Source: Ignelater luminosus | Lineage: Eukaryota; Arthropoda; Insecta; Coleoptera; Elateridae | Assembly (NCBI GenBank): GCA_011009095.1 | Contig: VTPC01001891.1 | Coordinates: forward strand, 557,538 to 621,537 | Length of the DNA stretch: 64,000 nucleotides | Reading direction: 5' to 3' | Shown: piece by piece, positions 12,975-24,897 of the stretch | Numbering within the stretch: the stretch's first letter is position 1 | How the letters are laid out: every line of letters begins with the position of its first letter | Program-made: the position numbers and the translations under genes | Notes under the pieces: generated by a model | The model's input: only the letters and a program-made list of their open reading frames with translations | What the model was told of the DNA's origin: nothing | The model's database searches: none

Positions 12975-13391
12975 CAGGGATCAACCGATACTGATATACA
13001 TATTGGTATATTAGCCGATATAAACCAATATTAAAAAAAACCATGTACAAAACTGAAATCCTAAATGGAAATTGGTAAATATTAAGTAAAATGACCATAT
13101 TGTTATCAATACAAACTATATATCTTTCAAAAAAAAAACCCCTGTTTTAACTAGGATTCCAATTTTTTATTTTCTATTCATGAAACATAAAATGTGCCAC
13201 CATTCCTATTAAACTAATTCAATCTATGGATTTACTGACACTTTTGTTAATCTCTTGAAATTACAAATGAATGTACAGTGGCCAATACAACCGGTTAAAC
13301 GCAATGTAGCATGAAATATGACAAATATTTCAAACTATGGAGGCCGATATTACATCTGTATCAACCAAGAAATCATATTGGTTGATCCCTA
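12975..13391. mobile_element. hAT-like non-autonomous element (417 bp)
   Basis: The left end is CAGGGATCAACCGATA and the right end TATTGGTTGATCCCTA, giving an inverted repeat of about 16 bp with small mismatches. The flanks CTATTATA (12967-12974) and CTATTATG (13392-13399) form an 8-bp target duplication with one mismatch, as expected for hAT. No coding content. Confidence 0.7.
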
Positions 13392-13399
13392 CTATTATG

Positions 13400-16041
13400 T
13401 TAATTCATTAATGAGATTTTATTTATTTTTCTAACTTAAGCATATTACTATAAATCAAACTGTCAGTATTACACCAATTCAGCAAAAGCAGGGATGGGCA
13501 ATCATTTGCATCGAGGGTATAAAGATATACAATTGTCAACTTTTGACCACAAAAATAGCAAAAAGTGTAGGACAGTTGTACTGTGTGTTCCCTAAAGGAG
13601 ATACATACTTATTTATTCAAAAACCTCTTCTACCCTAGAGGTAAAAATTCTTTCCTATCAATTGCACATTTCTAGCTTGAGTCCAATTGGAGTCTTTCTG
13701 CTTCAGAATTTAGGCCATACCTACATGTGCAGTACTCTTGCTAGACAATTACTGTGGAAAAAAGATCAGCATTGATTTCCCATAAAGGTTTTATTTGATA
13801 ATACTCTGATTGTGAGTGATCATACTGGATTCCTCTTGGAGTTCATATTTAAAAGAATCTGAAAATATTTTGGTGAAAATAATATGTATAATTAATTTGC
13901 AGTTAGCATTCTGAAATACTCAATGTGCATAAATTAATGCAAAACTGACTGAAATAATACCACTTAAAATATAAAATAGTGACAGAATATTTTAATTCTA
14001 GAAACTGCCAAACTTTAGTTTATTGAAATTATCTAACTATCCAGCTATTGATACCTCGTTGTAATTACTGATACTGTTAACAATAGATAGTTCTCAATCT
14101 ACCTTTAATCAGTCAATACAAAGTAACTCATTTAAAAATCATTTACCCTAATTGAATTAATAAATGTGATTGCAGATTTAATTACCTTTATTTACAAATA
14201 ATTTATTATCATTAATAAAGGAATATATTAATCAACACTTAAAACAATTTTAGTTTTTACTTTAGCATTTTTCTTGTATTGCATAATAATGTCAATATAA
14301 ATATGAAATACATATTGATTTCAGCTAGGAAGAGTCTAGTTGAACAAAAATATTGAATTTTAATAAGAACCAAAATGTAACTTGCTCTTTAAATAATAAG
14401 AGTAGCAAGTGGTCAATCCCTAACATATTTTTGTTATAAAATTTTATGTGATTTTAAATACTTGTAATGTGTATATTATTTAATATTATTTAGATCAGTA
14501 AGACATGGCCATTAATTTATATGTAATATAAGTTTTAAATATAATAGTCAATATAAATAATGAATGTTAAAATTCTTGACAGTTAAGCAACTCCCACTTT
14601 TCAAATTTTACCATATTATTGAGGAAAACAAATTATAAATATCAAATAGGGAGTTGTACAACTATCAGAACCGTAAATACATAATGTAAGAAATTTTATG
14701 GACTTCAGAATTCAGGTTAAAACTAATATATATTTCATTGTAATCACAACTGTTCAACTAGGTATGTAATTTTATTCCCTTTTTGACAACAGTGTTAGTT
14801 TGCAAATAATACGAGTGTCTTAAAAATAATATTTACCTCAGGGTTGGTTATACATTTTATTAAGAAACTGTCAAACTGGAGGTTTTATATGTGCTATTTT
14901 AAAGATGCTGAAGTGTTTCCTGCTACAGTTTAAGTACAATTTAACATGTCTCTTAATGTTTTCATGTTTTCATCAAGAAAGTTGCCTGTTCTGGGTAAAC
15001 ATTTTGATTACTGACTTATAAAAATGTAACTCGCCACTAAAATTGATGACCAAAACCATCAGGACATACATTCTCAGCTCCAGAGCCAACCCTGACAAAT
15101 ATTTTTAGGGCGTTTGATACTATATTATTTAAGAGCATGTAATGGTTATTATTTTTGACGAGGATGAAATTTGCAACATCATCCATTACATGCGAGGCAA
15201 ATATGATAGTTTATCCATGACTATTAGAGAAAAGCAAATTCATTATTTAACAGTTGTGGATAAATAAATGTAAATAACTAGGGTTATCTTGAAAAATGAT
15301 TTGCTTCAATAAAACAAAAAGACAAAACTATCTTTGTACCTAAAGAATGATTTGCATTTCACTAGTCATATTCTTAAGAAATCATCATTGTCTTTAAAAC
15401 TAGATATAATGGCTGTGCATTATGCACTACATGTACTACATATTCTTTATTAGAGAGTTGGCACAAGTGTAACTTTCATAAAACTGCCTTACAAATATAC
15501 CAGATACGCTTAGATTCCGTGTTATTTTTATAAATAACAACCAATCGGAAAATGTTCCCTTGTTTCAAAGTTGGAACATCATCCATTATGACACATAACT
15601 TAAAACAAAAAAAAAATTGCATTGTAAGGTAAAAATGTGCATTACGCTATTTGTAACATTCAAAGTGGCATAACCATAATGAAAACTGTTATTGCACCAA
15701 CTCTCCATTAAGAAAAGCAAAGATTTTATGTTGAAACCACCTTACTTAATTTTAATTCTAGAAAATGCTACAATGCAAAATTAAACTGTTTAAAATTTGA
15801 AACTAGTCATTTAAGCAAAGATCTCGATACTTTTCAACTAACTTGACGAATATGTAAAATGTAAATAATAATCATTAAATATTTGTAGACCACAATGTTG
15901 CATTGTTAAATTAGCTCTTTAGAAATGTCGTAGTAGAGTCTAGCACTTATGTATTTATAACATTCGTAAATATTTAACACGTCATAATAAATTGTATATT
16001 TTTAATAATAAAATACCTTTTATATAATCCGACATGTACTT
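13400..16041. other. Intergenic AT-rich sequence, with a short inverted repeat at 15453-15706
   Basis: No gene was recognised. GAGAGTTGG at 15453 and CCAACTCTC ending at 15706 bound a possible 254-bp MITE with imperfect arms. ACATCATCCATTA occurs twice (about 15176 and 15567). The rest is unremarkable. Confidence 0.4.
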
Positions 16042-16047
16042 TTTATT
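16042..16047 (-). terminator. Poly(A) signal AATAAA of CacyBP (minus strand)
   Basis: TTTATT on the plus strand, about 80 bases beyond the CacyBP stop codon, reads AATAAA on the gene strand. Confidence 0.4.
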
Positions 16048-16128
16048 TGTAGTGGAAAACATAATACAACCATAAATCATTCTTATTAATATAGGTAGAA
16101 AATCTTACAAGTAGTAGTTTTCTTAAAT

Positions 16129-17188
16129 CTAATAGGAAGGACCCTTCGTACGACTTTCATGCCAAGCCTTAGCAATCGTTCTTTTCATTTCATCGTCCCC
16201 TTGGTCATACCTGAAAGTAATTATAAATTTGATTTATTGGTCTTTTATTACTTTGGTTAACAAAACCTACATATTCTTCATGAGAGACATTAATCCTTCG
16301 GATGGATCTGCTTTATCATTTGGATCCACAGATGGTAGTTTTTTAGATTCACTCGCACGTTTTTCTGTTTCTGTAACAAAATCCCATGTCTTCTGTTCCA
16401 CTTTTGCAGCATTAATAAGTATCATGTCTGAAACGGATTTTTAAGAGCCAACTTACATAATTTATCTTTTTAGAAAAAAAATTAGAAATTATTACCAGAT
16501 TTTATTTTCCAGTTACTTTCAGAAGGATTAATGGGCATTAATAGGTTGTTAACAGTAAAAGAATAATCTTTATTTTCTAAATCTTTCACTTGTAGTTCCA
16601 GTGATTTCGTTGTGAATTGGCAGGTAACATTTTCAGGAAGTAAAGACTGAACTTTTTGTAAAGTTACATAAAATTTTACAAATTTTTGAGATTGATCCCA
16701 TGCTACAAACAAAATACAGAACGAGATTGTCTTTTAAAAATTAAATTAATTACCATAATTATTTAGTTTAATTTGGTAACGTTTAGTTGATGGCGCCGTG
16801 GGAATAGCTGCAGATGTTTGTGTATTCTCTGTCTCCTGTAATTTACTTATTTCTGATTGCAACTTTCTTATTTCTACACTGAAAATGTTTTTATTCCTTT
16901 GTCTTTTTACTTGTGGTTCAAGAGCTTCCAGTTCAGCAAGATCTTTCATAAGCTACAATAGAGAATTAATGAAAATTGTTATTTCGTAATTGTTCTTATT
17001 AATTCATTTTACAAATGCAAGTTGTAAATTTAAATAATTTAATTATAAATTTAGTTTCTTTTAAATGTATGCATATAAAAAGAGTAACAAATTTCTAGAA
17101 CTTTCCTTATTAGAATTATAAATTATAATTACTGTAACTTTGATTTGATACATTAAAGTTGTTCATTAACAAGAATTACCTCTTCCAT
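16129..17188 (-). CDS. CACYBP: Calcyclin-binding protein / Siah-interacting protein (CacyBP/SIP), five exons
   Basis: Exons on the minus strand: 17188-17180, 16952-16754, 16702-16496, 16427-16271 and 16210-16129. Joined they give 654 bases, 217 residues plus stop (human 228). The start MEELMKDLAELEALE is the only ATG in frame after an upstream stop. Domains: N-terminal helical hairpin with VEIRKLQSEISKLQ (about residues 26-45); a CS (p23-like) domain from NNYAWDQSQKFVKFYVTLQ through FTVNNLLMPI; a C-terminal SGS domain with DPSEGLMSLMKNMYDQGDDE and KRTIAKAWHESR. Known CacyBP bridges the Siah-1 E3 ligase, Skp1 and S100 proteins in beta-catenin turnover and acts in cytoplasm and nucleus. That role is inferred from homology. 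Introns are short except the first, which is 227 bases. The gene looks intact. Confidence 0.96.
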
Positions 17189-17555
17189 CTTTCTGATATG
17201 AATGTTAGTATCAATTAATACCAAATTTAGCTCACTTTGCTATTAAAACTTTTGTGTCTGTCAACTTTAGAAATACGCCTTGACGCCTTTTTTAAAGGTT
17301 ATGTAGCGAACAATGTAACTATCGTAACTATGCGCATGTACACCTCGTTACCCGCCCCGTTGTTGCTTGGAATTAACAAGATGTCAAATTATCAATGAAT
17401 CTTATTCCCATTGCATCTAATACACACCTTTAAAGGTGCTGACGCTGATAACCGGTTTTACAATTCATTGCGCAACTAGTGTCGTTATCTGTGAGTTTTA
17501 AGTGTTTTTGTGAAACTATTTTATTATAATATATATTTATTGGCTTGGGAGCGTT
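17189..17555 (-). promoter_or_regulatory. CacyBP upstream region
   Basis: A patch of higher GC at about 17270-17370 (ATGCGCATG, CCCGCCCCGTTG) lies 100-180 bases upstream of the start codon and is the likeliest core promoter. No TATA box was recognised. Confidence 0.35.
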
Positions 17556-17676
17556 TAATATCTATTTCAAGTAAAGAGATACATGCGTCACTCGTGTGAT
17601 CCAGATGCTTCAAATCAATAAACGGCCCAACTGAAAACTTTCTACACGTCCTATTTTAGCGACGGTAGATTGACAG
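17556..17676. repeat. 121-bp dispersed repeat, copy 1 (partial MITE end)
   Basis: It begins TAATATCTATTTCAAGTAAA and ends GATTGACAG. It is near-identical, in the same orientation, to 58844-58964, where it forms the left end of a complete inverted-repeat element. The right end is absent here. Confidence 0.8.
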
Positions 17677-18156
17677 TGTTACTTTTTTTAATTATTACTG
17701 TTTCTATTTACATATATGAAAAAGAATTATGTAGCAAAATAGTTTATATGTAGTAAGTGCAAAGAAAAATCATGATGTAGTAAATGCCATTTACGTAAAA
17801 AAAGTAACATTTGCTACATTCCTATCCCTGCTGATTAACTTTAAATTATGTTCAGATCGTTCCCAATTTGAAATTGATTTATCCTAATCTGAAGTTGAAA
17901 AGCTATAGAGCGTGATGTTTTTAAATTGGAATTTAGAGTAGACTGCTTTCTTGTTAATGTAAAAACCAGTTCAGGATGATTACCCCATAGAAGGCACCGC
18001 TGAAGACACGTTCATTAAAATTACTAAACAGAAATAATTTTAGAATTGTACTTACTCTTATTTATTATTAATAAAACACAGATGATTGTTAATAACTTTT
18101 AACCTTTTATTTGCAACATAACATAAAAAAACGCGTCTCATCGCCATCTTATTCTA
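17677..18156. other. AT-rich spacer, nothing recognised
   Basis: No gene or repeat terminus was seen between the dispersed repeat and the pentanucleotide satellite. Confidence 0.4.
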
Positions 18157-18393
18157 TTCTCTCCTCTCCCATCTCCTCTCCTCTCCTCACCACTCCACTC
18201 CACTCCACTCCACTCCACTCCACTCCACTCCACTCCTCTCCTCTCCTCTCCTCTCCTCTCCTCTCCTCTCCTCTCCTCTCCTCTCCTCTCCTCTCCACTC
18301 CACTCCACTCCACTCCACTCCACTCCACTCCACTCCACTCCACTCCTCTCCTCTCCTCTCCTCTGCTACCCTCTCCTCTCCTATCTTCTCCTC
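18157..18393. repeat. Pentanucleotide satellite, alternating CACTC and CTCTC blocks
   Basis: Tandem 5-mers: CACTC units at about 18190-18232, CTCTC units to about 18295, CACTC units again to about 18343, then CTCTC with interruptions to about 18393. The open frames on both strands in this region (Ser/Pro/Leu/Thr or Glu/Arg/Gly/Trp) are repeat artefacts. Confidence 0.95.
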
Positions 18394-19130
18394 CCCGCCC
18401 CTACATCCTCGCGGGAAGTTCAAAATTTAACTAGTTGCCTACAGTATTACATTATTCTGTAATAAGATCACAAGAGATCTGGAATTGTCGATTATATTAC
18501 GAATAGCCCAGTCACTTTATGCATTCACCTCTAAAAAAATCCGACTGAAGATTTTCCTTCGGGATTCTCTTTATTTCAACGTCATAAACAATCCCTCAAA
18601 AGTCCATAAAACCAACTGGATGGCTACAGAAGTTACATAAGGACAAAGGTCACGAAAATCAGTTTTTCTCAAATATCTCGTACACTATTGGTTTAACGTT
18701 AATTTTAGTCATTATGAAATTTGTTCGTGAGCTAAATTTACACAAAAAAGGTCCTATACAAAATTCACGTAGAACCAATAGTTTTTGAGATATAGGGCTG
18801 AGAAATTTCGGAGCAAAGCGGATACTCCACTATACTATACGTATAGTGGTGTATACAGATAATAAGACCTATTTATGCTAGAAACATCGTTCATGCATAT
18901 ATATCTGTATACTCTCTGTCTGAGTTGTCCTTGGAAAGGGCCCTTTTTTATAATAATAATGGTAAGAGCCTTGAGTAGCAGCTGTCTAACATTCCAATGT
19001 AGGCTCATGGGTCACTGTATAACTGAAAATATTGCATGACGGATCTTGTACGTTTTAAATTCAGCTTAACGCTACATTTTGTAGAGTTCGAACGTATCAT
19101 TCATATCCAAATATTTTGTAATTCATTATA

Positions 19131-19366
19131 ATGGCAGACAACACTTGTTTCATTTGTAATAAAACTTTGTCAAATGGCACGACTGCGACTGTTGTTCGCG
19201 GTTTAGAAACTCTCAGAAATGTAAGTGTTGAAAGAGGTGATGATCATATAGACTATTTGCGAAGCGTACAAAATGTGACAGTGCATGTTAAGTGTCGCAA
19301 AATTATATGAAAAATTTCTACATTGAATCATATAAAAAACGTCGTATGAATGAATCGCCATCAACG
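19131..19366 (+). pseudogene. Left-arm fragment of a CxxC zinc-binding transposon-associated ORF
   Basis: It opens MADNTCFICNKTLSNG and continues SVERGDDHIDYLRS, then hits a stop after VKCRKII; homology to the right arm resumes out of frame (RRMNESPST). The CFIC pair and a later C/H-rich region suggest a zinc-binding module. Proteins of this look occur in many copies in insect genomes, but I recall no function. The frame is interrupted by the hAT insertion. Compare the longer right-arm copy at 20653-21275. Confidence 0.55.
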
Positions 19367-20603
19367 CAGTGATGTGCGTGTCAACAATGTCGACGTCAAC
19401 AATAAGAATTGTTGACATGACTTTATTGATGTCAACTATGTCAACAATTTAGACATTATAAATGCACATGCGCAATGCTGTTAAACTTGATTTTTTCTTT
19501 ATTTTTATTTGACTTAAAGTATGTGAGGGCAAATAGGAGGCACAGGGAATTGTGAGATGCTTAAGTACGTTCAAGTCTAAGGTGCGTATAGAATAATTTT
19601 GATTAGAAAAAAAAAATAAATGCTAGGATGTTGTTCATCATGTTAGCATTTGTTATTTCAATTAATAAAATCTTTTGCATTAAGATACCTATGTATACTA
19701 ACTGTCACATTGCTAGAATTGCCCCCACCACAGTTTATACCTTACAGATTCAGTTGGATCACTTCCCCTACATTTTGTCTTCCACTTCAAGAAACTCGCG
19801 GTCTATGCGCAGAGCACTATTTTCTGTCCAGAAGTAGAGGGATAAAAAACCTAACCTTAACCTTCAAAGAAATAGTCTCATAAAAGATTGTATTATTTAA
19901 ATGAAATCAACTTTCATATTCTGTAAGTGAATTAGTGAAATTGTTGAGTGTTGGTAAGTTACATTAGTTGTGAAATTTGAATATCAACTGCATATATAAC
20001 CTCCCCTACAAGCGCGAGGTCTACAGCTTAGCGTGCGCAGACCAAAAACCAGGAACACGAAAGATCAAAAGAACCGCTCTGAGTGATCTAACTGATTCAT
20101 TCTGTAAGGTATAAACTGAGCCCCCACATATCCGAACCAAAAATCTTAGTATGGGCCTATGGCGCTATGAGTAAACATACTTGTAATTTTACTGATTCCA
20201 TGGAAATAAGAATAAATACATAGGATTTAGTTTTTTAATGCCATTTTATTTAAATAATATTTTGGTTTTTCTTTTCCATCTTCAGTTACTGTCACAGTCT
20301 TTTATAACTGAAAACCCAATTCATCAAAATTCTTATTCTTGGGCCTTTCAGCCATTTTGATTCTTGAATTGTCTTGAACATCTTATTAATGATCTTATTA
20401 GACATTTTAGCTTATTTTAGCACCTGTGTTTACAGGTTAGGTTTAACGAAAAATGTGCAGAATCCTACTTTATTTGCAAAGTTGACACACTGTTGACACA
20501 TTGTCGACATTGTTGACATTTTTGACGTGAAAAATCAATTGTTGACAAATTGTTGACACGAAAATGTCAACAATCATTGTTGACGTGTCAACGCACATCA
20601 CTG
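19367..20603. mobile_element. hAT-superfamily non-autonomous element (1237 bp)
   Basis: It begins CAGTGATGTGCGTGTCAAC and ends inverted as CACATCACTG. It is flanked by a perfect 8-bp duplication CATCAACG (19359-19366 and 20604-20611), the hAT hallmark. GTTGAC/GTCAAC motifs are repeated many times just inside both ends, as in hAT subterminal transposase-binding repeats. No transposase frame is present. It interrupts the left arm of the foldback element and so is younger than it. Confidence 0.92.
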
Positions 20604-20652
20604 CATCAACGTCTCAGTGCTCTCCTCGTAAATATTTGATCTTTCAGCTTTG

Positions 20653-21275
20653 TCAAAGTGAATTATTTTCTATATAATAAAAGATTTTGCTCATCGCATC
20701 CACAATATTTGCATCTTCAGGACGATCTTTCTTCTTAATAGAAGTTGGCAAAAGAAAGCTATGGAAACATGTATTATGGTACTTAGCATTAGCTGCAACT
20801 AGATCAAATTCAAAGTTGATACGACTTTTTACGGCTCTTCCATAACTATTATTACGTGCATCTGCTGCTCATAGTATTTACAGTATCCTTAAATGACAAC
20901 GTAGTCACATGTCTAATGGATCGTCGATGTTTATTAAACGCCTTTTTCTGTTCTTCCTTTTCACTGGCTGGTTTGCCACAAAAAATACTCAATGTATCGA
21001 ATTCAAAAGCGGTTGATCTATGTTTACGAGGAGAGCACTGACACGTTGATGGCGATTCACTCATACGACGTTTTTTATGATTCAATGTTGAATTTTTTCG
21101 TAAATTTTTACGACACTCACCATGCACTGTCACAGTTTGTATGCTTCGCACATAGTCTATATGATCGTCACCTCTTTCAACACTCACATTTCTGAGTTTC
21201 TAAACCGCGAACAATAGTCGCAGTCGTGCCATTTGACAAAGTTTCATTACAGATAAAATAAGTGTTGTCTGCCAT
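20653..21275 (-). pseudogene. Right-arm fragment of the same CxxC zinc-binding ORF
   Basis: Reading leftward from ATG 21275 it gives MADNTYFICNETLSNG. A 2-base deletion shifts the frame, after which a long open stretch (21187-20852) reads SVERGDDHIDYVRSIQTV, then TLSIFCGKPASEKEEQKKAF. After two stops it continues as GRAVKSRINFEFDLVAANAK and YHNTCFHSFLLPTSIKKKD. It extends further 3' than the left-arm copy and supplies additional conserved blocks. It is broken by frameshifts and stops, so no product is expected. Confidence 0.6.
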
Positions 21276-21896
21276 TATAATGAATTACAAAATATTTCAA
21301 GATGAATAAAACGTCCGAACTCCACAAAAATTTAAAACGTACAAGATCCATCATCCAATATTTTCGGTTATAGTGAGACCCATGAGCCTACATTGGAATG
21401 TTAGAAAGCTGCTACTAAAGGCCCTTACCATTGTTATTATGAAGAAGAGTCCTTTTTAAGGGCAATTCAGGCAGAAATTGGGCAGGTATATATGCATGAA
21501 CAATGTTTCTATGTATAAATAGGTCTTATTATCTGTATACACCACTATACGTATAGTATAGTGGAGTATGCGCTTTGCTCCAAAACTTCTCAGCTCTATA
21601 TCTCAAAAACTATTGGTCCTACGTAAATTTTGTATAGGACCTTTTTTGTGTAGATTTAGCTCATGAACAAATTTTATAGTGACCAAAATTAACTTAAGAC
21701 CAATAGTTTACGAGATATTTGAGAAAGACTGATCTTCGTGACCTTTGACTTTCTGTAACTTTTGTAGCCGTCCAGTTGGCTTTATGGACTTTTGGGGAAT
21801 TGTTCCTGACGCCGAAATAAAGAGAATTCCGAAGAAAAATCTTCAGTCGGATTTTTTTAGAGGTTTGGCCTTTTTTTGTATAAAGTGACTGGGCTA

Positions 21897-22646
21897 GAAT
21901 GCGTGTTTCGCAGTAATAACGAGTGTTAGTTTGACAGTTTAAAAATTACAAGCGCAAAGCCCCTACAGCCTACAAAAACAGAACCTTTCAGTTTTGTCTA
22001 TAGATAATATAGTATAAGGTTTTGTCATTCACAAAAATATAATTCTTTTGTTGTGTTGCGAACTTAACAAAAATATACCACGGCGCTACCCTACTGTTTT
22101 CGATATAATAATGCGTTCATGTTGTTTTTAGATGAGACCTAGCAATAGAAATCTGATAGTTTGAGTGGAATACAAAATGGCGTAAATGAAACTTTTTATA
22201 TCAAAATGATCTTGACATATGTTTTTGAGATTGTAAAGTTTTGTTTTTCATGATTATTATTATGTTGCCAGATACTCTTTTAGGATATAAAAATATCGAG
22301 CATTTCTTCAAATATATTCTTGTTTTTTGCATGATGGCTAGATGTAAAAAAGACAACATTGTGAAAAATGTCTTTTGAGAAGCATACATGGTTTCTAAGA
22401 TAACAAACATGTAACTACACTGCTTCCAATTTAACAAATCAAAAGCATGGCCAACTCTTACCTACAAAAACGTAAACGGCGTATACAAGTGCTCTGTCAC
22501 TCCATATGACAGAGCACATATATCGAAAAAAATTTTTTGTTATTGTTTACACAAAATGAGAAAAAATATCAATCTACTGTAAATAAACTTAACTTTGACA
22601 GATATCAAGTTAGATACATAAATGAGAAAATTTATATTTAGTTATA
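21897..22646. other. Intergenic sequence, nothing recognised
   Basis: A short inverted motif (GTGCTCTGTCACTCCATATGACAGAGCAC-like, about 22489-22518) forms a small hairpin. No coding frame is supported. Confidence 0.4.
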
Positions 22647-23195
22647 CAGGGTGTATTATTTCAGGTAGAGAATATCAATGCTACTCGATTCTGCATCAAA
22701 AACTATGCAAGAAACTCTAGTACCAATTTGTTGTTGACTCTTTGGTTGTGGAAATATTAAGAGTCGTATATTTTTTTATAATTTGCTTATGACTGCCCAA
22801 AATTATTAAATAAAAGTAACCACCTATAGTTTAAATACCAGAAAACATAAATCAATCACATTTTTCTCCTATTTACCAGCAATTTTCTTTAAAATGGCTT
22901 CTACATAATGTAATTGCTTTGATTTACTTGTTTGTAGAAGATATTGCAATACTGTATTTACCTAGAAACATTCATAATAACATCCTGCAAAAATGTTACT
23001 ACTAATAGGTAACCACATTAATAAACTTATGACTTATTCTTGCTCTACTTGCAATTTTCATACAGTGTTGCAAGTATTAAAAATTTTAAATGATCTTTAT
23101 GTCAAAAATATGCGTTTAAGATGAACATTTTTTGCTCAATTTTTCAAGGAGAATCGAGTGGTGCTAATATTCTCCACCTGAAATAATACACCCTG
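22647..23195. mobile_element. Tc1/mariner-type MITE (549 bp), TA duplication
   Basis: The left end CAGGGTGTATTATTTCAGGT and right end ACCTGAAATAATACACCCTG are exact inverses, flanked by TA on both sides (22645-22646, 23196-23197). GAGAATAT / ATATTCTC continue the inverted repeat inward. No coding content. Confidence 0.88.
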
Positions 23196-24615
23196 TATAT
23201 TATTTTTCGTTTATGTATGCACTTCACAAAACCATTACAGAAAATAATGTAGGTCATTACTGCCTTCGTACAAGAGCCATAAGTGGAGCTTACTGTCCTA
23301 GGGAAGCTTTCAAACATGGTGTCACTTAATCATAGATTCTGGGGATCAAATGAAGATTTATCAAAAAAAAGTTTGATAAAAAGGTTTTAATTCTTGAGTT
23401 GCAAGTTGGCTAAGTTGAGCCAATTTTTTTTATTTTTCAACAGCATTGCAATGACTCGATGAAGCTTAATGAAATTTGGTTATAGTTTTCCTAAAATATC
23501 ATCAATGTGATTAATAACTACAGCCAACCAAAAATCACAATCACAATTCAGGCGGAGCTTTTGCACTTTTCAATGATTCCAAAACTAGAGTTGTCAGACG
23601 TCCCGTGTATACGGGATTGTCCTGTATTTGACATCGGTTTTTAGCGTCCCGTACCTATTATAACTTGTCGGGACGCCGCGCTGCGCCGGCTGAAATGTTC
23701 CGTATTTCAAGTTTGGGGTCCATGGGTCCAACTTATGTCTGTTTATTCGAAGACAAAATACAGCTAACGCCATAAGAGTAACAGACAGAAAACAAAAAAG
23801 AAGTTTCAAAATAAATTACTTTAAAGTAAGATTTTATAATGAGGGTTGTCATGTTTAGAGATTCGCCAGTTAATCTTGCAGAGTAAAATACAATAATATG
23901 CATGAAAATTTGTATAACTTCACCTAACGCCTTAATCCAAACCTGTTTTGACGTCATGGCGACCTATTCTCTTACCCATACACATAAGTAATGTTTAAGC
24001 GGTTCCAAAGAATGTGTTTGCACTTTAGATAGGTTCATAAACTTCTTAATAAGAAGTTGATAGAGAGGTCCTGTTATTAGAGTATACATCAGTAGAGATT
24101 TCACTGTATTAACCTTGGCTGTTAACATGAACACACCTAATAGGGTAGCACTACAAAAATCAAAATACAAACTTAAATTTTATAGCTTTAAATACACATA
24201 TTGTCAGCTTAATCTGCAAAAAAAACACAATTTAAAGGAGAGACAAAAACATTTTGCAAACATACTTGTCCCTTGCACAACAAATTTTAGTTGCATTTAA
24301 TGATGTTCCAAACTTTTAAGGCTTTAATTATTAATGGAAAAAAGAAGGATTAAAATATTTTTCAATAAATTCTGTATAAATCTCAATTTTGACAAAAACG
24401 AACTTATGACATTTGCAGATTTAGCTGACGATATCAAAGAAATAAATGTATTAGAAAATAAAATTAAAATATGAAATAAAAGAAAAAATATAAAGAGATC
24501 CTGTTAGTTTTGAATTTAATATTTCTTAAATCTATATTTTTTATAAACAAAAATTATAAAGTTACAAGCAGAACGAATCATTTCAATATGAAATTTGCAA
24601 ATATATCATCATATA
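23196..24615. other. Intergenic sequence with a GC-richer repeat-like patch at 23590-23735
   Basis: The patch contains ACGTCCCGTGTATACGGGA and GTCGGGACGCCGCGCTGCGCC, which stand out in composition and are probably a piece of an older transposon. Minus-strand frames across it do not resemble known proteins. Confidence 0.35.
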
Positions 24616-24897
24616 CAATAGAACCTCGATTATCCAAGTTGCTATCATCTGAACTCCACATTATCCAAGTCAAAATAAACTGATGGTATTATTCTGGGTT
24701 ATCCAAGATATTTTCAAATCAGAGTTTACCAGTAGTACATTCTGCATATTAAAACATGTTGATTACATGTTTATTAATCCATTTTATTGTCAGGTATCTT
24801 TTTACAAGTACGTAAGGTAAACATATAATTTTCTGTATTCAATTATTATCTGAAGTAGGGCTATCCCACATCACCTCAAATAACTGATGTTCTACTG
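24616..24897. mobile_element. pogo/Tigger-like MITE (282 bp)
   Basis: It starts CAATAGAACCTCGATTATCC, close to the Tigger terminus CAGTAGAACCTCNNTTATCC, and ends with the inverted counterpart AACTGATGTTCTACTG. TA flanks both ends (24614-24615, 24898-24899). Several internal TTATCCAAG repeats occur. Confidence 0.75.

Larger units (their letters stand above)
18504..21896. mobile_element. 3.4-kb near-palindromic foldback element with arms over 850 bp
   Basis: The left end TAGCCCAGTCACTTTAT and right end ATAAAGTGACTGGGCTA are exact inverses. The arms continue with high similarity through CTAAAAAAATCCGACTGAAG, the GTATAGTGGTGTATACAG palindrome (about 18844 and 21533) and the start of a coding frame in each arm. 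GAA flanks both ends and may be a 3-bp duplication. Without the hAT insert (19367-20603) the element is about 2.15 kb, almost wholly two arms meeting near 20635. Each arm carries the 5' part of the same gene, head-on. It looks like a non-autonomous derivative of a larger DNA transposon; the superfamily is not identified. Confidence 0.75.

Noticed and set aside
18111..18434. Long open frames on both strands rich in Ser/Pro/Leu/Thr or Glu/Arg/Gly/Trp
   Set aside because: They are translations of the pentanucleotide satellite; any frame through it stays open.
20852..21195. Overlapping open frames on both strands suggesting a standalone gene
   Set aside because: The minus frame is a frameshifted segment of a duplicated transposon-associated ORF within a foldback element, and the plus frames are shadows.
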